Shown here: positions 11,501-23,500 of the stretch, in pieces | How the letters are laid out: every line of letters begins with the position of its first letter | How positions within the stretch are numbered: position 1 is the first letter of the stretch | NCBI GenBank assembly: GCA_013339895.1 | Contig: JABACO010000005.1 | Span: 3,789,314 to 3,853,313 of the forward strand | Source of the DNA: Ephydatia muelleri | Lineage: Eukaryota > Porifera > Demospongiae > Spongillida > Spongillidae | Direction: 5' to 3' | Length of the DNA: 64,000 nucleotides | The notes under the pieces: generated by a model | Told to the model about the DNA's origin: nothing | What the model saw: the letters and a program-made list of their open reading frames with translations, nothing else | The model's database searches: none | Program-made: the position numbers and the translations under genes

Positions 11501-14500
11501 ATAAAAGGGGCATTATGAGGTTAATAAAGTTAACTGATTGAATGTGACATCAATAAAAGTATGGGGTTAAGTCACCTACTGGTGGCTGAAAACTATGCCT
11601 GGGTATGGCCAAAATAGAGGGAGCATAAGTTATGTACTGTAGGGAAAAACTTTATGTATCAGCACACGAGCTTGCATGTGTGTACTGTAGTGTATGCACA
11701 CATGAACAATCACTCTCAATCCACAATCAACCAAAATTCTCCGTGAAGACAGTGTACTACCATAAGTGTTACCGTACAGACTCAACTATCTATACTGCTG
11801 GGAAAAATACTTTATGTAACTTGAATGTGCATTCAGTATATGTGCAGGCTGGCATGTTTTGCTCATCTGTGCTCACAATGTACCTTGCACATACACAATG
11901 TTTACCATTCCCTACAGTGTATGTAAACCCCAACTGCATGGAGTGTACCAGAATGTTACTTGAAAAGCATGTGTTAATTAAAACAGGTTCGGCACCATTA
12001 GCTGTTATATAGGAGTTGCATGTAAGGAGAGTTGATACATTTACATGCATGCAAAACACTAGTGCACGTGTGTCCCATGGCTGACCCACACATGTGTTTA
12101 CACTTGTCGCTGGTCAGTACTGAAGTTTATTTAACAAGTAAATAAAAACATTCTCTAACGAGAAAGTTGTTGGTATATAGGATTGACCAATGGTGGTGTA
12201 AAAAGCATAGAAACAAGAGTGACAGAAATTTGACTGGAAAATTGAAATAGGCCTATATTTAGCCCATTACTCAGACATGTACTGTTACAACGTTAGTGTG
12301 CTAAATATAGGCCTATTTCAATTTTCCAGTCAAATTTCTGTCACTCTTGTTTCTGTGCTTTTTACACCACCATTGGTCAATCCTATATACCAACAACTTT
12401 CTCGTTAGAGAATGTTTTTATTTACTTGTTTCATAGGTTTTTTCCTCTGGCGTCTTTATAAGTGGTCACAAATTAATTTTAATTTTTGAAGGGAGGGAGG
12501 TTAAAAAATTTAATAATAGAAATTATATGTATATGAGTTCTTAATGTTCTGTACGGTTCCGCCTTGTCCTCTTTGTCTCCCCCAGCCTCTTCTATGGCCG
12601 CGGCGGCCTGGTTCTGGCCATGGGAGCCATGCGGGTGGTGGTGGCAGCGGCCAGGGTGGCAGCAGGCAAAGTGGTGGTGGGGGCACTGGTGCCAATACTG
12701 GGGCCAGTGGTGGGGCTGGTGCAGGTAGCGGCGGTGCTCCTGCTTCTGCTGCTGGAGGTGGGCAGCTCTGCTGTTGGCGGTGGGGGCAGCTCTGCTCGGC
12801 AGGGGCAGTGCTGCAGCTGCTGCTGGCGGCGGACAGTAGGGGGGCAGCAATGTATCTAGCAGCCGGTGGCTGCGTAAAGGGAAGAGGAGTTGGAGGATGT
12901 ACTTCATCCTCCGACTAATGCATCTGCACCAATCTTACTTACTGCTGCACGGGCAGATCTTGTAACAACCTTTTGAGCTAGCAATGGATGAGACTTACAA
13001 AAGGCATCATTTACTTCACTTAGAAGCTCACTATCCCTACGAATAGCTTTTTCAAGACCACCATTATACTCCATTAGTGCATGAGATTTGGGTTCATACA
13101 AGGAGTAGCTATATGGGAGAAGGATATGGTTGTAGTAATTTTCAGTGCTCATTAAATTCATACACAGTTGCAGCCGTAGTACATCAGATAAGGAAGCCTT
13201 TTTGTACATCAGATCAAGGATGACACCCCAATATTCAATAGACAGGTCACAACGGAGAAAGGACTACATGTACTGTACACAAAAGTTGGGTCACCATGCA
13301 TGCTGTACATGTGAAGTGAATGGTTTTGTTTTGTGCAGATCCCTTCCTTACATGCGTGCTGTACACATGTTGCATGCACATCTTCCTATAGCTTTTTAAT
13401 GCTAGTGCAATACAACATGTCATGACATACCTTTGGATGGTAGTGGTAGTTCGGTGACCCCTGCGATACCGCTTCCTCTCGGCAGCACGTTTAGCCAATC
13501 GGACAGCGGGGTCATTCCAATTGCCTTAATGGCAGCTGAATTGTCCTCGTATTTCGGCCTTTTAGCAGCGCGGTTCTCCTCGACGTCCTCTTGATATCGC
13601 TGCCTTTTAACAGCACGGTTCTCCTCGACGTCCTCTTGATATCGCTGCCTTTTAGCAGCACGGTTGTCCTCGACTGATATCGCTGCCTTTGATAAAATAT
13701 CGTCTTGCTTTTGAAGGTATTCTGCTCGTTGCTTAGATCTCTTCTTTCGATTACGCGAAGGCATTTAACTTCACTAGCCAAAGTATTAAACTGCGATAGG
13801 AACACCAAATTAACTTCATTAATCAACAATAAACCAAATAAACTTCTGCAATAACTTCATATCCTATACAGAACTTGCTACCGCATGAGGTACTTCTCGC
13901 TGTAGTCTTTCTAGATGTCTATATGACCTTAAAGGGCACCGTGCAGGTGAATTCCAAAGATATTGGTGCTATTGCCGTTCTTCAAAACCGTTCGTAGCTC
14001 GAGTTATACCTTCCTAAGGGACGACGACGACCAAGAATTATCTTGGGACTGGGCACGAGAAAAAGGAATTCGTTTGTTTCTCTAAAAGCACACCGTTTTA
14101 TGACACGGAACAAACGTAGAACTGTAGATCTTTGAGTTCTCGTTCCATCGCGACAAAGAGATACGCGATCCGTTTCTCCGTTGTCCCTCCAGACGCGAGT
14201 GAAGTTTTTTTAATGATATTCATCAATCCTCAATCAATCCTATATTGAACCTGCTGCCGCAGGTTCAGATAATTTGAGATTTGTTTAATAGAAAGGGCTG
14301 TAAGATTTTCTGTCATGGCGCAACGTTTATTTATATTACATGTACATATATACAGCCTCCATACATGTATGTGCTCTCAATTCATATGTTTATGCCACTT
14401 CTGCACTGACATTGTTTATGTGCTAAAGCTGAATACAATACAATCGTCTAGTTACACCTACATGTACATCAATGTAAACATATGCATTCCGATCTATTTG

Positions 14501-17500
14501 GATGTCCAGCTGCTCCTAGTGCCCCACACCTATCAGTAACTGCTAAACTAAATGGACTGGAAGTGAGCTGCTCTTCTGGAGATCAGGATATCTACTGTAA
14601 CGTCACCATTCAGATGAATGGAGCAGTTCAATCTGTTGCTGCAAACACTACATTCAATGAACTGACCAGTAACATGATGTATCCAATTAGTGCAAGAGCT
14701 ATTAATAGGTGTGGAGATTATTCAGAAACAAGTGCATCACAGTGGACATGTAAGGCTTTGTTAATAATTGGTATGAAATCATCCTGGTCTATTATTAAAA
14801 TATCAGTACCCGAAGCTCCACCCACATCTACAATCAGAGTCCTCCAATCATTCATCAATGAGTCAGCAACCCAGCTGAATATCTCCTGGAGCCACATTGT
14901 GAGTTTGTGCGTTCTTTGTTAGATGTGAATGAACGATTAACACTGCTGCTACACAGGGTGGCAATGTATCACAGTATTTGGTCAAATCCATATCTGGGAT
15001 GAACACCTTCACATCTCAAGTATCAGTCCAAAGCTTCTGTGGTGCTTTAATGAGCTGTGCATTTCACCAAATTGTGAAAACAACTGGAAGCCGCTACACG
15101 ATAACCATTTCATCAATCAATGATGGAGGAGTGGGTCCAGAGAGTGATCCAGTTCAAGGTATGTCCGATTACCATCAGATTCCATTTTGAATCAAATCAA
15201 TATAAGTAATTGTTCATAGGTGCAATTGATGTCACAGTGCACAGACCTATAACAACCTAGAGTTGTATATTTTCATGCCTCACGCATCAATCAAAGGCTT
15301 TTGAATTGCTTTTCAAGAGTGATTTGTGTAGCATTGAACAACAGTTGAACAGGAAGCAGCAATGCTGTTAGTGCATTACAACATTTTCTTAAACAAATGG
15401 GACAGTTTCCGAGAAAATGAGCCTTCACTTATATACATGTATAAAATGCCTTATGTTTGAATAGTTATAACTTTTGTACCGTAAACACTATCGAGTTCCT
15501 ATTTTCAACACTTCATACAAAACCATTTTTACTACACAGAAATGTATTTGGGGGTATTGCACTAGTTCGTTGCTGATGCTACGAGGTCCTATACCCCATT
15601 GGGTTTAAAACCACCACACTTCAGGTAGGACTCAGCATTCAAATAACTTCAATTCGGAGTGTACGTAGAGGGTTCCTGTCGCTATTGATACGTTCTGTAC
15701 ATTAATTTTGTCCTATCCATTACAGGGATACCGCTGTGCAAAGTTAATGTACATTTTCCTACTTGATTCACGCCAATAATGTTCCCATACATTGAATTGG
15801 ACACAGTTTGCTAAAATGATTGGCGCGAAACGACTGGGAAAATGTACATCAACATTCACACAGCAGTATCTCTGTAACGGGTAGATAAACGAACAAAACA
15901 AATCATCTTACACTCCGAATTTGAAGCTATTTGAACACTCCTACCAGAAGATGTGGATTTGTTGAACTCCATGGGGTATCGGACCTCTTGGCATCAGTAA
16001 GGAACTAGTGCAATGCCCCAGAATATATTTTCCTGTAGTGAATTGGTCGAGTATGAAGCATTGAAAATAGGGACTCGTAGTGTTTATGGTACAGAAGGTA
16101 TCACTATTCAAGCATAAGGTATTTTTATGACTTTTTATAATTATAAATATGGAAAGGCTCATTTTCTCGGAAACTGTTCCGAATAACTTTTTCTACATGT
16201 ATAAACTACATACTTGTACTTAAATACAGTGTAGATGGGTGAAAGGAGCATCGATATGTAACTGTATTACACATGTCCAATCCACATTTGAAATCATAGG
16301 ACAGTCAAAATCAAGTTCGAGTGCATCATATTCAGGTCAGTACACTGATTGTAGCATTTGTGCATAAGAATAAAGGAACAGCATCATTAATAGTCAAAGC
16401 TTTAATGCTTCATTTAGTACCTTTGCAGAGTTGTGACTATAGCTCCAATGTGACTTATTCATCTTTCATTGAATTTCAGAAGTTGCCGTTGGAGTTGGAA
16501 TTGGGATACCACTTCTGATTATTGTGATTTGCATAGCTGCTGCATTTGTGTTTGTTGTTCATGTCAGGAAGATACGGGCTGGCCACTCTTATTCACCACA
16601 AGCTAGGTAAATTAATTTTTAGTTGTGGTTGTGAGGTAAATAATCTGTAGTCTCACTTATACATTTAACTGCGAAGACTTGAACCGAACGATTCATCTGA
16701 AATGAATGTAAGTGATCATTATGAACTATTGACACGTACTGTACAGTGTAGTGCAATGACATGTAAAACAAATTAGGCTACAAATGCAAATAGATAAATT
16801 GACACTGCATTTCCTAGGACTGCATTTTGTGTGCTCATATGATGGAATTATTTTCCTAAAATACATGTATGTATGAGCATCGAACAACATTCCTTGTGTA
16901 TGCAGTTGATAGCTTGTGATTACATAGCCAACTGTTGCACCTTTTGCCTTAAGGTATCTGGAAATATTAAAACTCAAGAAAACATTTCTTATCAGTAAGT
17001 CTAAATTTTATGTAACCACAACAAAAGAAACGACTCCATTTCCATTGCCTACTATTGATGCACTGTTTATTTGTGACTACCCAGACCAACTTTAAAGACT
17101 TCATCACAGGTTAGTGCTCCGCTTCTGTATTGGCAGTTCACATACTGTATTTGATGTGCATGATGCAATCAAGAAACCTGTTCATTGGTTCAAATCGGCC
17201 TTCCATTCACATGTGTGAAACTGATGCAAACACATCTGCATGATGTAATATGCATGTAAAGTGTTTGTAATGAGATGATACCAAACTATAGGAAACAGGA
17301 CATACCCTTGAGGATGTCTGAGTTTAGTAGTGTACTGTGAATATATACATGTATATCGTGTATGATAATTGTCAAATAGAGGAATAATGCATAATTGTAT
17401 TAACTGAAGTAGGTCCCCTTAATACAAAGCAACTGTAAGTTGGAGTTGCTCTCGGTCTGTAGCTCTGGTATTGTACATTCTGCAGCCATCAAATTCATTT

Positions 17501-20500
17501 TGTATTTGTTTATTCTTTTTTTTTATACCTCTGATTGATTATCATTGTATTCAAATGCAAGAAGAATGTTAGTGCACTGGAGTTGAAAGGTATAACTATA
17601 GAACAACCAGGTGAGAATGACATGTGCTGTAGCGTATACCATAATATGAAGTCAGATTGAAAATGTATAACAGTTTCACAAAAGAGCGACAATGCTGCAC
17701 AGCAAGGCAATAGCACTCAATGTATTGCATCTGAAGACAGAGCCTCAGTTCAGAATCCTTCTGATGACACAACTCTGCCTCAGTTGGTAGATCACAAGCA
17801 TACTCATCAATTAGTAATAAGTGACCAAGAACGTTTGACACCATTACAACAATCAACCATTCATTCAGCATCCAAAGAATGCAAAACATCTCAATCTGGC
17901 TTAATATGTCATGAAAGAAAGGTATTTTGTGTTTGAGACTAGTGTTAAATTTGTGCATTGTATGTACAGAATAAATGGAATTGCTTACATGTGGAATACA
18001 GTAGTAAAACATTTTTTCATGTTCTAAACATATAATTTAAGGTGAGCCCGTCAAGCTGCCACGTATATGTACATGTACAGAGACACTTGTCAGGCTTGTT
18101 GCAATGTGATCATTTGCATCAAAATGTACAGACAAATTGATTGTAAGTTGAACCCCTAAATGCAGACTCCCTGACATAAGGGACACCTTGATAAGCAGGA
18201 CACTATATCTAGGTCCCAAACAACTTTGGAAAGTTCAAACCCCTGGAAAAAGACAACTTGATAATCAGCTCAGGACAATTTAATACGGTCCTAAAAGGGT
18301 CCGCATATAGAGGTTCAACCACATATGATGCGTGCACACCTATTAGTGTATGTATGTAACCTGTGTTGTATTTTGTAGTATTTTGTATGTATGTGTACAT
18401 GTACTTGTATAGCGTGCTTAAATGTGTAAAGTGCATGTTTTTCATAGCTCTGAATCTGATATTGCTCCATAATGCCATTTTGGTGAACAAGGTCATGGTA
18501 GCATTACATGCTGATGATAACTAGTACTAGAGTATTAATAATGTGTGTAAGTTGTTCGTTAAAGTATTATAGCAGGTCTTCATACCCCACTCCCAGCCAT
18601 AGCCCTAATGACCAGATTGTTACACGTCATATAAGAAAACATGATTTATAATACATGCTCACACAGAACAGGCATCATATATACACATTGTGATGAAGGG
18701 GTTCCCCTCTCTAAAGAAGGCAGCACATCCTTTTGTAAGGGAGCTTGGGTGCTCAACTTGTCATGTTTGTTGAGGTTCTTCTCCACCTGGCTGAGGTGGA
18801 GCTGTGCGTCGAGAAAGGATGCATGCTCTTTTCTGATCCACCTGAGAGGACCTGCGAAGGGCAATGGTAGAATAAAACTGAACATGAGTGTGTGAGGGTC
18901 TTAGTACCAGTGAAGGAGAAGTCTGGGTACCAGTGAGGGAGGTGTCTGGGTACCAGAGAGTGATGGTCTGGGTACTGGTAGTGAGGTGCTGGGTACCAGT
19001 CAGTACCAGTGTTTATTTAGATGTTCTACATGTGCCTTCACGAATTAAAATATATAGCCGTGATGATGTGTATTGGTTCTTGACTGAGGTCAGCTAAGGA
19101 TCTATTATGGTATAGTGTAACATGTAGATCAGTGTAACTAACTTGCAACACTCTGAAACTCTTCTTGAAGCAAGACCCTCATTGAGTGGGAGTTGTGAGG
19201 TGACAACTAATGATCACATGATCCCACCTCATTTACAGCCCAGCTTGCATCATTTGTATGAGGCCATTAAAAATTACAGGATGGGGCAGGAGGAGCAATG
19301 CTGGTTTTGCTCCGCCTCTCTCTTTATCTGCCATGTACAGCTCCTCCTATTCATCCCTACTTGTGCAGTGTGTACTTACAAATAATTGATTATCTGCATC
19401 AGTATGATTGCAAATTAATGGATTGCAATACAGATGTGCTCAAATTTAAATGTACCATTTTTGTGTTGTTCATTAAGTGCATAGCAATTATGGTTCACCT
19501 ACGTGTATTAATTGCAAATTAGGCACATGTTTATATGTTATCTTCATCTATCTGATTTTCTATGAATTCTTCAGTCACTCGACAGAATACCACATTATAT
19601 TAAAGCCCCACATAATGGAACTGTTTTAACCATTGAAGATAGTCAACTGGTCTTCAAAACAAACAATTACATTCCTGACAACACACAATTGTGGTATATC
19701 GATGACCAACCAGATAATTCATTTATGATTGTTTCGAAGATGAACAAAATGGTATTGGCATGTATTGAAAGTGAAATTGTTGTTCAAGAGAGACGTGGTG
19801 ATGACTGTCAGAAATGGTTGCAAGATAGCAACACAATTGTGTCTTCAAAGTACCAAACTGTAATATGTGTTAAGGACCCAGAAAATGTGCCAGTATGTGT
19901 GAAGAAAGCATCAGGACCTGGAAACCACCTATGTTGCCTTCAATCCAGCGTAAGTGTTACTTCACCACAATTGCTTGCAGACTAGAAAACTAACCCATTG
20001 TATTTAATTGTCACTAGAAATGGTATTACATGAGAAGTTAGTGATGCTGAGTAGTTCTTGGTTTAAAATAAATAAAGGTTCGATTTTAAGTGACGCTCTC
20101 ATGAATCATTTATTAATTCCCCTTTCAAAGGTTAACAATGCAAGTCAATCAATGGTGTTCTAGACGTATCGATAAAGACTGTCATTTAAATAAACGGTCT
20201 GAAGCTGTAATAATTGTCATTTTTAATAGATTGAATCTTGAATGAAAAGATTTAGTAACTCGTAGTGTTCACCTATGTGTGTGGTTCATTATATCACTGA
20301 AATTGTATGAAATAATTCACCATGCTTATGGGACATTCCTTATTGATTCCAATATTGGCATCCCTCGTGAAAATAATTGTTGAAAATCACAATAAAATCT
20401 CGTAACGACGATTCATATTTAGTATCTTGTATTAATTATAATGCAATGGCAACTCATAGTATAAACCGCGATTATCTTCAATTGGGATTGTGTCCGTGAA

Positions 20501-23500
20501 ATAAGACCTAACACATGTTTTTTTCAAAATTTCAATATTCTAGAAGTCTGAAATGTTCTATACACATTGCTTCTTATGCACTAAGAATTGGAGTATCTGT
20601 CATGAAGTTGTAAGGCTCTGAATTTTTAATTAGTCATACATTTGAATGCAAGCGTTACATTTATGTTGCAAGTACTGGAAATTTTATTATGTATGTGTTC
20701 GGTCCCTTTTCGCAGAAATGATCCCAATTCTTTCCAAATGGAATGTAATTGTATTATAATAAAACATTATTGCAATCCTATAATGCATCTGTGAATCCAT
20801 GACTTGTTTCTATTGGAATATTAGCTCGTGGTCCCGATGTGCTTGGTAGATGAAAAGAAAGATTCCGTGCTGGAAATCTATGATGATAAAGTGATATTCA
20901 ACCCAAATGTGGATTTCACCAACCTCAATCAGCACTGGTACATCTACCCATACAATCAGAGGGACAAAACGTTTACAATAGTGTCAAGGAAGGAGCAGAA
21001 ATTATTGCAATTGCATGACAATAATGAGCTGATAGTTAAACAGTGTGACTCTGAAGGGGTCGCTGCAATATGGACAATCGACCGTGGATATTTTAATACA
21101 GAAAGCAAAAGATTTAAAGTCTACCCAATGGTAGGTTCTTATTTGTTATAATTGTCAAACATGGAGAAGGTGTGTTGTGTGGGGAGACAATGTACTTTAC
21201 TCCTGTTTTTGATTAAATGTAACTGTTTTGCAAACAAAAAGTTTTTTCTAGAATGAATTTAAATGGATGTTTACATAAAATGACACCGATTAGTGTAAAA
21301 TTGTTAACATAGTGTCTTACTGCATTTCATCCTTTTTTATAATCAGCTGTCTCAATAATAAAGTATGTCTCTATACGTAATCACACTATTCACAAACTCC
21401 TTTATTAGAAATGTCACATTCTTGGCCCAAGATCGAATGCGTCATTTTACATGCTGTTCATATATTAGCAACTTGGCTTGGCCTATGTTAAAATCTCCAG
21501 CAATAATTCTATCTCAGAAGTTTGAAATGTTACATGTATGTAATCTTTCAATATTATATGTATAATTATTGTTTAACTGTGCAAAATGGCCTTTATTGCC
21601 AGTGGTACGTGTACAATTGAAACAGTCATACTGTAGAATTAGTTGCTTTTTAAATTTGTATTCTAATACTTTGATATTAAACATGCTTACTGTACATACA
21701 CGTACATTTGAAGTAGTTGATATAAGACCTGCTTCATTCACAGTATACAGATTACATTTGAATAGAAAAATATATAGATATTTACACATGCATGTACTAA
21801 TGCTATCTGAACTCTCAATGCTATCGACAGAACAAGTCAAATGTAGAGTGAGAAGTATAGTTTACTTCCACAGCCGTGGTGCTGCTAGCATAAGTGATAG
21901 GAAATCCATGCAGCCTTTAAATTAAGCATTATCATATAACTGTGTACGTTTCATTGTTTAGTTGTTGGTATCTACAACATTTCATCACATAAATGTTTCT
22001 TTATGTGGTAATTAACAAGTGTTTTAATTGCTCAATGTTATTGCCTTTGGTATATGACACGTTAGAAACAATATACCATGATAGTCATAAGAATCAAAAT
22101 GTATTACTTTCCTGCAGTTCAGGAATTGCTTCATGATCAGATTCAAGTCCCATTACCTGACTTTGGATATTTTAGAGGGAAATGTGGTACTCTGTGACAG
22201 CATCAATAAATCCATGCCTTCTGGAAGGCACCTGTGGATACTGGACATACAACAGGATGGAATTTTCACAATGGCTTCTTCTATTAATAATAAGATGTTA
22301 CTTGCTAACAAATACAATACCATTAAGTATTGTCATTCCACCAGTGATGATTACGAGCTGTGGAGGCGAGAAGGCAACTTTATAAAATCTGTAAACCCTT
22401 CTGGTTATCTTGGTAATCCAAAATCTCTTGTTAGTTGTATGAGTAATTGTGGTGTTTCAAGTCCAAACCATGAATGCACAACTCTAAAGGGTCATTCGTC
22501 TCTTGTCATCATGGACTGTAAGCAGGATATTGACAAGAGGCAACTGAAATGTGAATCTACAAAAGTGGTAAGTGTCTTGTAAGTACTGTTTCTGCACTAT
22601 TATTGGCATATTAGCTATCTGTTTGCTATTGTATTGGCACTGCATGAGTGTAATAATCTAAATCCAATATACTGGATGTTTGCAAATGAATTCAAAGTTA
22701 AAGTCCTCCATATTAAACTTAATTATTGGTTCAAAGAATGAAAATCAAGAGAAGTGCAGTGTCAATAAATTATAATTTGGTGATCAAATTTAAACAATGT
22801 TTATTGCAAATTACTTCATTTATGTAATTTACTTGTGATGTTCATTCATACTGTCAAAACCATCACACTCTGAGGAGCTTATTAAATATCTTGCCATTAA
22901 ATTGATAAGCAGTTTTCACCTTTTTTTTGTGTGCACGGTTGTTTCAATATGACATAATCTAATTACGCAAAATTATGATTAATTGCAGGCACACTAAATT
23001 ATAACATTTGATTCATTAACGTTCAGTGCCTGCAGCACCCTTCTCATTTACAACATAATTATATTATAGAATAAGTTAATAATATGTACTTTTCATTTTG
23101 TTAATTGCTCATGATTTATAATAGCATGGCATTATGATGGCTAAAATTCTCGTCCAATAATACGTTTCAACTAGTTTGACATCGCTAAGTTGATCTGTTA
23201 TGCATAGTTACTTTTACATGGTAATACATACTAATACATGTGCATGTAGCTGCTTTTTAAATTGCATGCTGTAAATCATATAATAATGAATTAGCTATTA
23301 GGTATGGCCCTTCATTTGCAATTTTGTGTGGCCGAAGCTGACACGTGCAACAAACCTGTACTGCAGTACAGGGTTACCATGGGCAACATCAGGCTACAAA
23401 ATACCATCGTATGTGGTTCAATGCAGCATCACTACTAAAGCCTAGTAGAGTGTCTAAAGCAAGACAATAGGTATTACTGTTAACCTTGCTGATTGTGTAT

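Larger units (their letters stand above)
12134..14268. mobile_element. 2.1 kb insertion unique to copy A
   Basis: Copy B reads GAAGTTTATTTAATAATTTG at 45490-45509. In A the same site is split after TTTATTTA and resumes with ATAATTTGAG. The insert starts with a long foldback (12133-12430), carries a low-complexity GC-rich block (12590-12850) and minus-strand exon-like frames (12943-13764), and ends in a perfect hairpin GAACCTGC-TGCC-GCAGGTTC (14247-14266). There is no meaningful target-site duplication. A hairpin at the 3' border and an A/T target recall Helitrons, but neither the 5' TC nor the CTRR end is present. Class unassigned; deletion in B is the alternative. Confidence 0.6.

Noticed and set aside
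11632-12012. 126-codon open frame beginning MYCREKLYV
   Set aside because: No domain; part of a repeat that is differently broken in the two units of copy B.
12544-12918. Gly-rich plus-strand frame of 124 codons
   Set aside because: Low-complexity GGTGGC repeats, absent from copy B, and opposite to the better-supported minus-strand exons.
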